The translations under genes were made by a program, and so were the position numbers. The notes below the pieces were generated by a model. It saw nothing but the letters and a program-made list of their open reading frames with translations. It searched no databases and had not been told where the DNA came from. This document shows, one piece after another, positions 42,739-51,945 of a stretch of 64,000 bases of DNA; position 1 is the stretch's first letter, and the number at the start of each line of letters is the position of its first letter. Source of the DNA: Roseburia sp. (GTDB lineage: Bacteria; Bacillota; Clostridia; Lachnospirales; Lachnospiraceae); NCBI GenBank assembly GCA_019421345.1, contig JAHZFL010000014.1, forward strand, positions 1 to 64,000, in the 5' to 3' direction.

Positions 42739-43677
42739 ATGGGAACGATCGGTTTTGTGATTTTAAATTATAAGGCATATGAGGAGGCGGCTGCCTGTGC
42801 GGCGTCGATCCTAAAGACACAGACCTATCCCGACATTCAGATCGTGATTGTCGACAACGGTTCGGGAAATGACAGTGTCGAGCAGTTAAAGGCACGCTTT
42901 TGCGGCGAGGAACGGGTGCACATCATTGCGGCGGAGAAGAATCTTGGGTTTGCACAGGGGAATAATCTGGGAATCGCCTATGTGATAGAGCATTTTTCGC
43001 CGGATTTTGTTGTGGCGGCAAACAGTGATATTATTTTTGAACAGCCGGATTATTGTCAGAAGCTGTTTGAGATCTATCGCAGGAAGCCGTTTGCGGTTTT
43101 GGGAGGCGATATTATTGACGCAAGCCGTACCCAGCATTTTAACCCGGTGGCAAGAGCGCGTGTCTACACGATCCCTTATATGAGAAAGCAGGTGCTGGTA
43201 TCGCAGCTTAAGGCGTGGATATTTCGCGCGATCAAGCTGTTTCATCTCAAAAAAGCGGTGGCGGGGCGTTATGGGGTTGCTGCAAATGAGGCGGGCGCGG
43301 ATGTGTGCGGCGGTGCAAAAAATCTGACGACACGCGAGGTGGAGGGAAGGTCTGTGGCGGCGGATTCGCGGATTGACGAGGAGCTTTATGATGTGCTGCT
43401 CCACGGCTGCTGTCTTGTGTTTTCCGTAGATTTTTTTGCGGAGCTTGACGGGTTTTGGCAGGAGACGTTTTTATATGCCGAGGAAGAAATTCTTTATTAT
43501 CTGGCAAAGAAAAAAGGGCTTCGGCTGCTCTATACGCCGGAGGTGACGTGTATGCACAAGGAGGCGGTGACGACAAAGCAGCTTTATCAGGATGTTTGCG
43601 ACGCTAAGATTTTTTATTTTTCCAATGTGGCAAGGTCATATCGGAAGTTTTTGAAATTGATGAGAGAATATGAGTAA
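42739..43677 (+). CDS. GT2 glycosyltransferase, rhamnosyl-type
   Basis: A 312-residue GT-A transferase. The signature is IGFVILNYKAYEEAAACA, IVDNGSGNDSVEQLK, NLGFAQGNNLGIAYV and VAANSDIIFEQPD, as in WbbL-type proteins. HGCCLVFSVDFF and the LYAEEEILYYLAKKKG stretch are in the acceptor region. It likely adds a deoxysugar to a lipid-linked acceptor in the cytosol. The next gene begins eight bases before its stop (ATGAGTAA overlap), so the two are coupled in translation. Confidence 0.82.
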   Translation: MGTIGFVILNYKAYEEAAACAASILKTQTYPDIQIVIVDNGSGNDSVEQLKARFCGEERVHIIAAEKNLGFAQGNNLGIAYVIEHFSPDFVVAANSDIIFEQPDYCQKLFEIYRRKPFAVLGGDIIDASRTQHFNPVARARVYTIPYMRKQVLVSQLKAWIFRAIKLFHLKKAVAGRYGVAANEAGADVCGGAKNLTTREVEGRSVAADSRIDEELYDVLLHGCCLVFSVDFFAELDGFWQETFLYAEEEILYYLAKKKGLRLLYTPEVTCMHKEAVTTKQLYQDVCDAKIFYFSNVARSYRKFLKLMREYE

Positions 43678-44473
43678 AAGAGAAGAAGTAATTGTTACGA
43701 TTGTCTGCTGCTACAATGACAGCGGACAATATGAGGCGTTTTGTGCCTCATTGGAAAAGCAGAAAATCGCATACGAGCTTTTGGGGATCGATAACCGCGG
43801 GCAGCAGTTTTCCTCCTGCAGCAGTGCGCTAAATTCCGTGTTGCCAAAGATCAGGACAGAGTATGTGATCTACGCGCATCAGGATATACGTCTGCCAAAG
43901 GAGGATATGCTCTCACAGTTTGTGGAGTATGTAAGGCAGGTTGGCGCGGACGATATTGTCGGCGTTGCGGGAGCCGCGGAGGCTGAAAGTCCGGTGGCTG
44001 GCGTTGTCGGAGATCGGGCGGGAACCTGTGTGCTCTCCTACATTCTGCACGGAAAAGACCGTTCCTGTCCGGGAGAGTGGGAGTTTTATAAAATCGCGCC
44101 GTGTGATACGGTCGATGAATGTTTTTTCGGGGGACGGACAAGCGCTTTTTTGAAAGAGCCGTTTGACGAAAAGCTGTGTCACAGTTGGCATCTGTACGCG
44201 GTGGAGCGCTGTCTGCGCGCAAGGCTTTCGGGAAACAGGGTATGGGTGTGCAGACTGCCGCTCATCCATGAATCCGGCGGTCATATCGACCATTCCTATA
44301 ATGTGGGATTGCGCAGGATTGCGGCGCATTATGACAGGCTTGGGAGAGCGGGGGCAGGAGTGTGCAGGATCTCGATGATCCGAACGGTGTGCGGAACTGT
44401 GAGGACGGATTGGCTGCACCGGAATTTGTTTTACTGGAAAAGAGAATTGCTGTTTTTGCTGCATCGCATGTAG
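43670..44473 (+). CDS. GT2-like (StrF-type) glycosyltransferase
   Basis: A 267-residue GT-A-like transferase. It starts with EEVIVTIVCCYNDSGQYEAF and has YVIYAHQDIRLPKEDML, where HQD replaces the DXD metal motif, as in the Glyco_tranf_2_5 or StrF-type family I recall. CFFGGRTSAF and the WHLYAVERCLRARLSG stretch follow. It is shorter than the neighbours and overlaps the gene upstream by eight bases. I infer a donor sugar transfer role in the same polysaccharide but cannot tell the sugar. Confidence 0.7.
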   Translation: MSKREEVIVTIVCCYNDSGQYEAFCASLEKQKIAYELLGIDNRGQQFSSCSSALNSVLPKIRTEYVIYAHQDIRLPKEDMLSQFVEYVRQVGADDIVGVAGAAEAESPVAGVVGDRAGTCVLSYILHGKDRSCPGEWEFYKIAPCDTVDECFFGGRTSAFLKEPFDEKLCHSWHLYAVERCLRARLSGNRVWVCRLPLIHESGGHIDHSYNVGLRRIAAHYDRLGRAGAGVCRISMIRTVCGTVRTDWLHRNLFYWKRELLFLLHRM

Positions 44474-44509
44474 ATGCAAGGGCGCAGTGCATGAAAGCGG
44501 GAACGAGAG

Positions 44510-45991
44510 ATGGGAAAGAAATCATTGGTAAAAAATTCAATCTTCAACATGGCGTATAAGGGCTTTACAGCCCTTTTCCCGTTGGTGACGACCTCTTATA
44601 TTTCGCATGTGCTGCTGCCGGAGGGCGTTGGAAAGGTGGCGTATGCCAATACGATCGTGGCGTATTTTGTTCTGCTCGCATCGCTTGGACTGCCAAGCTA
44701 TGGCGTGAAAGCGATCGCGCAGAATGATGAGACCAAGGAGCAGAGAAGCCGGACGTTTTTTGAATTGTTTTTTATCAATCTGGCGGCGACGCTTTTGTGT
44801 ATTGCGGCGTATTATGTGTTCGTCACTTATTTTCCGCACTTTGCGGATCGCAGAGAGCTCTTTTGGGTGATGGGGCTTTTGCTGATCCTTAATATTTTTA
44901 ATATCGACTGGTTTTATCAGGGTATGGAGGAGTACACCTACATTGCGACCAGAAGCTTTGTCGTAAAGATCGCATCGTTTGTGCTGATGCTTCTGTTTGT
45001 AAAGGACAGTGGAGATTACCTGATCTATGCGTTCATTCTCTGTCTTGCGACTGCCGGAAACAATCTGCTCAATGCGTTCGAGCTGCGCAAATATGTTACG
45101 CTTTCCGTACTTTTTCCGAAAAAGAACGGCAATGCGGCACAGAGCGGAATGCGGATGGGGCAGCATCTGCGTCCGGTATTAATTTTGCTTGCGTCAACGA
45201 TCGCGACAGAGGTTTATACTATGCTGGATACGGTAATGCTTGAATATTATCACGGTGATGTTTCTGTCGGGTATTATTCCAATGCAGTTAAGATCGTGCG
45301 CATGACCTATACGGTAGTCATCGCACTTGTGGCGGTCTTTTATCCGCGGATCAGCATGTATTATAAACAGAAGCGGCAGGAGGCGTGTAATGAGCTGCTT
45401 AGCCGTGGGACGCAGATTTTGCTGCTGCTCGCTCTGCCTTGTACGGTCGGACTTTTTTTGACGGCGGATCAGATCGTTCCTCTGCTTTTCGGAGAGGCAT
45501 TTCTGCCGGCAGTTGGCACGCTTCGGGTTCTTGCAATTCTGGTGCTTGTGTTTTCGGTTGCTTATTTTTTGGGACATATTGTTTTGACGGCAACCGGGAG
45601 GGAGCGTATGATTTTGCGCGCCACAGTCGCTGGGGCGGTGATAAATACAGCGGCAAATTTCCTGCTGATTCCAAGACTTCGGCAGGACGGCGCGGCGGCG
45701 GCGTCCGTGCTGTCTGAGCTTACGGTGACAGCGCTTCTTTTGTGGTATGCAAAGGATTGCTATAGGATCCGCGCAAGCCGCAATTATCTGTGGAGCACGG
45801 GCGCGGCGCTTCTTGTCATGGCGGGCGCGGCAGTTGGCATGAGGGCGCTTTTTCAGGGAACGTCCGGCAGCGTGCTGGTTGTCATTGCAGTTTCAGCCCT
45901 CTGCTATGCGGTCTGTCTGTTCCTGTTTCGCAACGAGCTTTTGATGGAGCTGATCCAAAAGCTTAAGGCGCATAAGGAGAGCGGGGCATAG
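44510..45991 (+). CDS. wzx: Wzx-like polysaccharide flippase
   Basis: A 493-residue polytopic protein with about 14 membrane segments, MATE/MOP fold. The start SLVKNSIFNMAYKGFTALFPLVTTSYIS and LGLPSYGVKAIAQNDE are the N-terminal features of RfbX-type flippases. The stretch INIFDWFYQ, here NIDWFYQGMEEY, and ATIATEVYTMLDTVMLEYY also match. It moves lipid-linked repeat units across the membrane to a Wzy polymerase; the likely partner is at 32673. Both ABC exporters and this flippase in one locus suggest more than one product. The start has GGGAACGAGAG before it. Confidence 0.9.
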   Translation: MGKKSLVKNSIFNMAYKGFTALFPLVTTSYISHVLLPEGVGKVAYANTIVAYFVLLASLGLPSYGVKAIAQNDETKEQRSRTFFELFFINLAATLLCIAAYYVFVTYFPHFADRRELFWVMGLLLILNIFNIDWFYQGMEEYTYIATRSFVVKIASFVLMLLFVKDSGDYLIYAFILCLATAGNNLLNAFELRKYVTLSVLFPKKNGNAAQSGMRMGQHLRPVLILLASTIATEVYTMLDTVMLEYYHGDVSVGYYSNAVKIVRMTYTVVIALVAVFYPRISMYYKQKRQEACNELLSRGTQILLLLALPCTVGLFLTADQIVPLLFGEAFLPAVGTLRVLAILVLVFSVAYFLGHIVLTATGRERMILRATVAGAVINTAANFLLIPRLRQDGAAAASVLSELTVTALLLWYAKDCYRIRASRNYLWSTGAALLVMAGAAVGMRALFQGTSGSVLVVIAVSALCYAVCLFLFRNELLMELIQKLKAHKESGA

Positions 45992-46049
45992 CGATTGCAG
46001 AGCGCAAAGGGAAATGGTATCATTTGAGGACTATGAGAGAGGTGATGAG

Positions 46050-47075
46050 ATGGATTCGGCGATCGGAGCATGCATTGTGCTGCTTATATTGGGCGTTTTG
46101 TTTTTCTTGACAGGTCATTGTTTTTGCGGCGTTTTTCACAGAAAGGAGCGCCTCTCGTTCCAACTGCTGGTTGGAGCAGTCGTGTTTTTTGCCGTTTTTT
46201 CGTTGATCGAGCTTCCCGTGGAGAAGCTTAAGCTTCCCTTTCATATGCTTGTGTATCTGGAGCTTGCCGCTTTTGCCGCAGTGCTCTTTTGGTGCGTTCG
46301 CTTTTGCCGGAAGGAAGGGATGCTTGGAAAAAAAAGGGAATGGGTACAGCCGGATGCAGTCACATTGGCGCTGATCCTGCTCATCGGGCTGCAGGTGATT
46401 TACGGAATGAACAACGGCATCCGAATCAATGGCTTTGACACCTCCTACTATAACGGACATGCCGTCAACGCGCTTTACACCGACACAATGTATCAGTACA
46501 GCGCGCGGTCGGGAGAGTTTATCGGTTCTGAGAGCTATGTGCACGACGGCTATCCGATGCTGATCGCTTTTTTGTCAAAAATCTTTTGGATGCACCCGTT
46601 GGTGATGACAAACAGGGTTCTTGCCTGTTTGGAGATCATTCTAATGAATCTGGTCGTGTATGAGATTGCATATCGGTTGTCAAACGGAAACCGGAGAATT
46701 GGAAACTGGACGGTCGGACTCCATGCGGGAATCAGTATTTTCTGTTATCAATTTGACGAGGGACGCGGGTTTTATCTGTGGCAGAGGACGGCAGAGTCGA
46801 AGTCTATGCTGGCAAATCTTTATCTGCCGCTTGCGCTGCTTGCGCTTGTTTTGCTCGCAAGGGAGATGGGCAGGCGAGAGTATTGGGTGCTGCTTGCGCT
46901 TGTCTTTTTTACAGGCGCTTCGCTGTCGATCAGCGGAATTTTCATTTTGTGCGTCATGATCGGCGTGGGTCTGCTTGCGCTGATTTGTTATCGCAGGCGC
47001 TGGCAGTATTGGCTTGGTGCGGCGCTTTGTATGCTGCCGGGAGTGCTGGTCGGTATCATCAGGCTGTTGTTGTAG
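46050..47075 (+). CDS. Paired membrane protein, module 2 first half
   Basis: A 341-residue protein with about nine membrane segments. The external loop near residues 125-175 reads NGFDTSYYNGHAVNALYTDT and then MYQYSARSGEFIG, matching the DTxY...SG loop of the paralogues at 30761 and 47922. It keeps NGFD as an acidic candidate. The C-terminal two membrane segments end abruptly (GIIRLLL), where module 1 also ends, and the partner gene follows 19 bases later. So it is not a random frameshift. The start 46050 has AGAGGTGAT upstream; the in-frame ATG at 46014 does not. Function unknown, possibly a split GT-C-like transferase. Confidence 0.52.
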   Translation: MDSAIGACIVLLILGVLFFLTGHCFCGVFHRKERLSFQLLVGAVVFFAVFSLIELPVEKLKLPFHMLVYLELAAFAAVLFWCVRFCRKEGMLGKKREWVQPDAVTLALILLIGLQVIYGMNNGIRINGFDTSYYNGHAVNALYTDTMYQYSARSGEFIGSESYVHDGYPMLIAFLSKIFWMHPLVMTNRVLACLEIILMNLVVYEIAYRLSNGNRRIGNWTVGLHAGISIFCYQFDEGRGFYLWQRTAESKSMLANLYLPLALLALVLLAREMGRREYWVLLALVFFTGASLSISGIFILCVMIGVGLLALICYRRRWQYWLGAALCMLPGVLVGIIRLLL

Positions 47076-47094
47076 GGATTGGGATAGAGGCGAT

Positions 47095-47907
47095 ATGCAG
47101 GAAATGGATTGGAATTTTGAGCTTTACAGGAGTATTTTTACAAATTATTGGGAGTACGGACTGTTCTTCGTGATTTATCTGGGCGGTCTGCTCTATGTGG
47201 TGTATCAGAGGGACACGCTCATGAAGCGGGTGTTTGTGACGCCGTTTGTGATTTTTTTGTTCACGGTCTTTAACCCGTTTGTGGTCGAGCCGGTTCTTAG
47301 AAACACAGCGGATTTCAGAGACCGTTACAGCCGGTTTTTCTGGATGCTTCCGGCAGAGATTTTAAGCGCTTATCTGCTTGCCTGTCTGTTGGAACGTCAA
47401 AAGGACACGCGGCAGAAAACGGCTGCCGTTCTTCTGATCGTCTGTCTGCTTTTTTTGAGCGGCGGCAGTGCGACAAGTCTGCAGCTTGATGATAATGTTT
47501 ATAAAATCGACGATCAGGTGATCGATGTCGCAGAGCTGATCGGAGAGCATGCAGACAACGAGCGTCCGATCGTTTTTTATGATGAGGAGCTCTATTACTG
47601 GATCAGGCAGTATGACGCGTCCCTGATCGCGGCGGTAAATGCGGGAGAAATGCAGCTATACCGCTGGATCGTAAAGGAGGACATTGATCCAAACGAGCAG
47701 TATGAGAGCGAGGGGCGCGCGCTCTCCATGTTCGTGCGGGGCGTGGAGGTAGAGCCGGAGACGGTCAATCGGGTGATCGAAACGCGGGAGGTAGATTTTT
47801 TTGTGCGCAATACCGGGTTTTATTCCGAGGAATATCTAAAGCAGTTAAATATCGAGTATGTAGACAGCGTGGACGGCTATGAGCTGTATCGCTGTATACA
47901 CGGTTAA
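47095..47907 (+). CDS. Paired membrane protein, module 2 second half
   Basis: A 270-residue protein. Membrane segments lie in residues 15-130 and include FNPFVVEPVLRNTADFRD and RFFWMLPAEILSAYLL, matching the second halves at 31870 and 48886. A soluble domain follows with HADNERPIVFYDEELYYW and ends in VDGYELYRCIHG, again like the others. It is probably exported and might bind the polysaccharide acceptor. An in-frame ATG at 47014 would overlap the first half and lacks a ribosome site; AGAGGCG precedes 47095. Confidence 0.5.
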   Translation: MQEMDWNFELYRSIFTNYWEYGLFFVIYLGGLLYVVYQRDTLMKRVFVTPFVIFLFTVFNPFVVEPVLRNTADFRDRYSRFFWMLPAEILSAYLLACLLERQKDTRQKTAAVLLIVCLLFLSGGSATSLQLDDNVYKIDDQVIDVAELIGEHADNERPIVFYDEELYYWIRQYDASLIAAVNAGEMQLYRWIVKEDIDPNEQYESEGRALSMFVRGVEVEPETVNRVIETREVDFFVRNTGFYSEEYLKQLNIEYVDSVDGYELYRCIHG

Positions 47908-47921
47908 GGAGGAAAAGGAAG

Positions 47922-48902
47922 TTGCTTATCGTTGTAAAAATTTTTGCGGTAATCTATCTGTGGCTGATCTTTCCACTTCTGCTGGGGAGTGTATGGAGGA
48001 AACCGGGCGGCAAAAAGACAAATCAGCTTCTGATCAGCTATCTGACCGGACTTGTTACACAGTGGGCGATATTTTTTGTGCTGGCAAAATGGGCGATTGA
48101 CAGGGAGCTGCCGGTGCAGGAGCTTGCAAGGCTCTGGCTGATCTGTCAGCTTGTGCTGACCGTGTTTGCAGTGGCATGGGGCATAAAAAGACGTATTTTT
48201 AGACGGCATCGTCTTGTCTGGAAATGGGAGTGGCTTGGGCAGGGCGCGGCGCTGCTTATCCTGATAGGACTGGCGTTTGTGTTTGGGAGCAGCAGTCAGA
48301 AGGAGTATACTGCGGAGGCGGCGCTTACGATGTATGCGACAGATACTCTGTATGTTTATGATCCGACGACCGGAAAGGGCGCACAGGAAATGCTTCCCGT
48401 ACAGATCGAGGAGCTGAAAGCGGCGGCACAGTCCCCGATAGAGGCATATTATGCGGTGAACGGACGGATATGCAGATTAAATCCGGTAAAGCTGATGAAG
48501 CTTATGCTCCCTGTTTTTTTGATGACATTTTATTATGGTGTATACCACATCTGGGCGTTTGAACTGTTCCGCAGAAATAAGGGCAAGCGGGTGCTGTTTC
48601 AGTGCATGTTGTGGCTTTTATATGCGTCGGTGTTGGTTGCAGATCGGGCGGTCATGGTGCAGGTTTTTGCTGGCTGCTGGAATGGAGAGACGCTGTTTTT
48701 TGCGGGAATGCTGCCGTTTGCGGTGTGGCTTTTGCTAAGAAAGGAAAATCGCCTTGTGTGGGGACTGTCTTATCTGGTCTGTGCCGGAGCAGGGCAGCTT
48801 TTGTATCAGCACGGCGGATTTATCATAACGTTTCTCTGGGCAGTGGCGGCGATCGCAGAATGGATAAAGGGAGAATGGAAAAAGGATGATAGAAGCATTT
48901 GA
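47922..48902 (+). CDS. Paired membrane protein, module 3 first half
   Basis: A 326-residue protein with about nine membrane segments. Its loop (residues 125-165) has TAEAALTMYATDTLYVYDPT and TGKGAQEML, matching the paralogues' DTxY...(S/T)G, but the acidic HGDDDD or NGFD run of modules 1 and 2 is reduced to KEYTAE, so catalysis may differ or be lost. The TTG start at 47922 follows an excellent AAGGAGGAAAAGG. It overlaps the second half by 17 bases. It follows module 2 directly, so duplication in tandem is likely. Confidence 0.5.
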   Translation: MLIVVKIFAVIYLWLIFPLLLGSVWRKPGGKKTNQLLISYLTGLVTQWAIFFVLAKWAIDRELPVQELARLWLICQLVLTVFAVAWGIKRRIFRRHRLVWKWEWLGQGAALLILIGLAFVFGSSSQKEYTAEAALTMYATDTLYVYDPTTGKGAQEMLPVQIEELKAAAQSPIEAYYAVNGRICRLNPVKLMKLMLPVFLMTFYYGVYHIWAFELFRRNKGKRVLFQCMLWLLYASVLVADRAVMVQVFAGCWNGETLFFAGMLPFAVWLLLRKENRLVWGLSYLVCAGAGQLLYQHGGFIITFLWAVAAIAEWIKGEWKKDDRSI

Positions 48903-49677
48903 GGCGTTAAGGGAGCAATTTCATACCTTTGGGACAAGCAGCATCAGCCCGGCGCTGGCGGGGGCTGCGCTGCTGTTTTGCATGGCGCGGCGGGAACGGC
49001 TAAGGGGCGGTGCAAAAAGTCTGACGCAGTATGGGGTGTTGATTTTTTTGCTTTTGGCAAATCCGTTCGGCTATGAGATCATCCGCTCCTTTTGGATGGA
49101 GGACTACTGGAAGCTGTTTATGGCGGCGCTTCCCTTCGTGTTTGTGGCGTTTGCCGCAACACAGCTTGCCGCAGGTTTAAAGAACGTTTTCAAGGGGGCG
49201 GTGATGCTTGTCTGCTGCATAGGTGTGATCGCAGCCGGTTCGTTTTTTGCGTTTGACAGGAATCCGGTGCAGGCGGTGAACGATCGCAGGCAGCAGGAGC
49301 GCGAGGCTGCGGCGGTGAATGAGATCATTCAGACCTCCGGAATCGTGCCGCAGAATATGATCGCTCCAAGGGAAATCTGCGGGCTGATCCGAGAGGTGAA
49401 TCCTCAGGTGAAGCTGATGTACGGGGAGGCTATGATCGAGAAAATGGTGGATAAGACGCTGCAGCCTGCGGATGAGGAAATGCAAAAATTTGTGGAGCTG
49501 TGTACGGCGATCGTTGCCGTTCCGTCTGCCGTAGAGTATCAGATCCAGGCGGCGGAGCTTTATGGAGGGAACTGCATTTTGCTGGAAACGCAGTATGAGG
49601 ATGCCGGACAGCTTACGCAGGCGGGTTTTGTCTGCTTGGGAAGAACAGAGAAATATGCCGTGTACTTCAGGCAATAG
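48886..49677 (+). CDS. Paired membrane protein, module 3 second half
   Basis: A 263-residue protein with four membrane segments in residues 20-125 and a soluble tail. It contains LLANPFGYEIIRSFWMEDYW and LFMAALPFVFVAFA, matching the NPF and WMLP marks of the module 1 and 2 partners, with WMLP changed to MAALP. The soluble tail ends GRTEKYAVYFRQ. It probably acts with the first half and is coupled to it by a 17-base overlap, as in the other two modules. It closes the second polysaccharide segment, since a promoter follows. Confidence 0.5.
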   Translation: MIEAFEALREQFHTFGTSSISPALAGAALLFCMARRERLRGGAKSLTQYGVLIFLLLANPFGYEIIRSFWMEDYWKLFMAALPFVFVAFAATQLAAGLKNVFKGAVMLVCCIGVIAAGSFFAFDRNPVQAVNDRRQQEREAAAVNEIIQTSGIVPQNMIAPREICGLIREVNPQVKLMYGEAMIEKMVDKTLQPADEEMQKFVELCTAIVAVPSAVEYQIQAAELYGGNCILLETQYEDAGQLTQAGFVCLGRTEKYAVYFRQ

Positions 49678-49682
49678 AAAAT

Positions 49683-49727
49683 ATAGACAACATAAATATA
49701 GATATTGCATGCTGTCTATGCTATAAT
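49683..49727 (+). promoter_or_regulatory. Promoter with flanking inverted repeat
   Basis: TATAAT at 49722-49727 has TGC directly before it (extended -10), with no good -35. ATAGACA at 49683-49689 and TGTCTAT at 49713-49719 are exact complements 23 bases apart, just upstream and touching the extended -10. This could be an operator for the gene run starting at 49769. Confidence 0.5.
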
Positions 49728-49768
49728 AGCAAAGTATATGTCTTGTTGAGAAAGAGGGACGAATGTAA

Positions 49769-51118
49769 ATGAGGATCAAAGAACAATACAAGCATTTGCT
49801 CAATTACAGCGCCAATTTAATATCCTTGGCGGTAGAGGGAGCCGCCTTTGCCTTTATCTGGTACAACGTGTATGAGGACTCGTACGGATTTTTCCGCAGA
49901 GGAAACTGGGCGGTTATCGGTTTATATGTATTGATCATTTTCTTTTTTACAAAGGTATTGGGCGGATATAATATCGGCTATATGAGAATTGCGGATATTG
50001 CGCTGTCTCACGTCCTGTCGATTTTATTAAGCGGCGTGATCGGCTATCTGGAGCTGTGTCTGGTCTGCAGGGATTATGTCAGTATCAATCCGGTGCTTGG
50101 GGTTATGATCTTTGAGATCCTATTTATTCTGCCGTGGATCTATGTGGTGAGAAAAATATATACATGGCTTTATCCGCCGCGTCAGATGCTTGTGATTTAC
50201 GGGGAGTATTCTCCCGACGATCTGATCGCGAAGATCAATACAAGGAAGGATAAGTACAACATCTGTGAATCGGTCAGCTACCGGATCGGGTATCAAAGCC
50301 TGTATCCGATGATCCGTCAATATAATGCGGTCGTGCTCTGCGATCTGCCGTCACAGGCAAGAAACCAGATCATGAAGTATTGCTATCAGGAGTCGGTCCG
50401 CACCTATGTGACGCCGAAGATTTCGGATATTCTGTTTCGCGGAGCAGACGATATCCACCTGTTTGACACCCCGCTTTTATTATCCAGAAATCAGGGACTG
50501 TCGATTAATCAGAGGATCGTAAAGCGTATTTGCGATGTGCTGCTCTCCCTGATCGGAATTATTCTGGCGTCTCCGTTTATGCTTTTGATCGCGCTTGCGG
50601 TAAAGCTTTATGACAGAGGGCCGGTGCTTTATAAGCAGGAGCGTCTGACGAGAGACGGTCGGCCGTTTCTGATCTATAAGTTCCGAAGCATGGAAATGGA
50701 TTCGGAAAAGAACGGCGCCAGACTTGCGTCAAAGGGGGACAAGCGTGTCACTCCCGTGGGACGGGTGATCCGCAATATTCATTTTGACGAGCTGCCGCAG
50801 CTTTTTAATATTTTAAAGGGCGATATGTCGATGGTCGGACCAAGACCGGAGCGGCAGGAGATTTCCGATAAGTATGAGGAGACGATTCCTGAGTTTGTAC
50901 TGCGCACAAAGGTGAAAGCAGGTCTGACCGGCTATGCGCAGGTATACGGAAAATATAACACGACGCCGTATGACAAGCTGAAGCTGGATTTGACGTATAT
51001 CGAGAATTATTCTCTGTGGCTTGATATTAAGATCCTGCTGCTGACCTTTAAGATTTTATTCCAGAAGGAAAATACGGAAGGGGTCGATGAGGAGCAGCAG
51101 ACGGCGATGAAGCGCTAG
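49769..51118 (+). CDS. Polyprenyl-phosphate sugar-1-phosphate transferase, second set
   Basis: A 449-residue initiating transferase. Four N-terminal membrane segments and a middle domain (QMLVIYGEYSPDDLIAKIN) precede the catalytic domain with KRICDVLLSLIGIILASP, FLIYKFRSMEMDSEKNGAR, VIRNIHFDELPQLFNILKGD, MVGPRPERQ and GLTGYAQVYGKYNT. These match exopolysaccharide polyprenyl glycosylphosphotransferases. The first set at 28049 has a different middle part (SGRNN rather than YGKYN) and may use another sugar. It starts a second gene block with its own promoter. All motifs are intact. Confidence 0.9.
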   Translation: MRIKEQYKHLLNYSANLISLAVEGAAFAFIWYNVYEDSYGFFRRGNWAVIGLYVLIIFFFTKVLGGYNIGYMRIADIALSHVLSILLSGVIGYLELCLVCRDYVSINPVLGVMIFEILFILPWIYVVRKIYTWLYPPRQMLVIYGEYSPDDLIAKINTRKDKYNICESVSYRIGYQSLYPMIRQYNAVVLCDLPSQARNQIMKYCYQESVRTYVTPKISDILFRGADDIHLFDTPLLLSRNQGLSINQRIVKRICDVLLSLIGIILASPFMLLIALAVKLYDRGPVLYKQERLTRDGRPFLIYKFRSMEMDSEKNGARLASKGDKRVTPVGRVIRNIHFDELPQLFNILKGDMSMVGPRPERQEISDKYEETIPEFVLRTKVKAGLTGYAQVYGKYNTTPYDKLKLDLTYIENYSLWLDIKILLLTFKILFQKENTEGVDEEQQTAMKR

Positions 51119-51126
51119 GTGATGAG

Positions 51127-51936
51127 ATGGGATTTTCAGTATTAATGTCAGTGTACTGCAAAGAAAAACCGGAATATTTAAAGCTGGCGTTTGAGAGCCT
51201 GTTGTCCCAAACGCTGCTGCCCGACGAGGTTGTGCTGATCAAGGACGGTCCTCTGCCGGAGGCTTTGGAAGCGGTGGTCGCGGATTATAAAGAGCGCTTT
51301 GCGCGGATGGTCGTGTTTGCGTTTGAGGAAAACGTACAGCTTGGCAGGGCGCTGGCAAAAGGCGTAGACCTTTGCTCGCAGGAGCTGATCGCGCGGATGG
51401 ATACGGACGATATTGCGCTGCCCGAACGGTTTGCACATCAGTATGAATTTATGCGGCAGCATCCGGAGGTTTCCCTCGTGGGCGGCTGGATGGAAGAATT
51501 TAACGATGAGGAGACTTATCAAAGCGTTAAGCGGATGCCGGAGAGAAATGAGGAAATCCGTAGGTACGGGCGTTACCGCAATCCGGTCAACCACATGACG
51601 GTTATGATGCGAAAGGACGATGTGCTTCGGGCAGGAAATTACCGGCACTTTCCGAATTTGGAGGATTACGAGCTGTGGAGCAGAATGCTTGCGGACGGCA
51701 TGGTGTTTTATAATCTGCCGGAAGTTCTTGTGCGTATGCGAAATAACAGCGATGTGTACGAAAGACGCGGCGGGATTGCCTATGCGCGCAATTATTTTGC
51801 ACTGCGCAGGGAGCAGCGTGCAATCGGGCGTCTGACACGCGGCGAATATCTGGTTTCCTTGTGCTTAACCTTTGGGATCACGCTGCAGCCCGGATTTTTA
51901 AGAAAGTTGATTTATCGAAGATTATTGCGTAAATAA
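51127..51936 (+). CDS. GT2 glycosyltransferase
   Basis: A 269-residue GT-A transferase. It has FSVLMSVYCKEKPEYLKLAF, DEVVLIKDGPLPEALE, then IARMDTDDIALPERFAHQY with DTDD as metal motif, and the acceptor stretch GRYRNPVNHMTVMMRK and FPNLEDYELWSRML. These are typical of bacterial GT2 proteins that follow an initiating transferase, as here, so it probably adds the second or third sugar. A GGTGATGAG ribosome site precedes it, nine bases after the upstream gene. No membrane segments. Confidence 0.86.
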   Translation: MGFSVLMSVYCKEKPEYLKLAFESLLSQTLLPDEVVLIKDGPLPEALEAVVADYKERFARMVVFAFEENVQLGRALAKGVDLCSQELIARMDTDDIALPERFAHQYEFMRQHPEVSLVGGWMEEFNDEETYQSVKRMPERNEEIRRYGRYRNPVNHMTVMMRKDDVLRAGNYRHFPNLEDYELWSRMLADGMVFYNLPEVLVRMRNNSDVYERRGGIAYARNYFALRREQRAIGRLTRGEYLVSLCLTFGITLQPGFLRKLIYRRLLRK

Positions 51937-51945
51937 GAGGACGTT

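Noticed and set aside
46050..49677. Possible sequencing frameshifts dividing the module 2 and 3 membrane genes
   Set aside because: Three independent pairs are split at the same place, each second half has its own start and ribosome site, and module 1 has the same layout.
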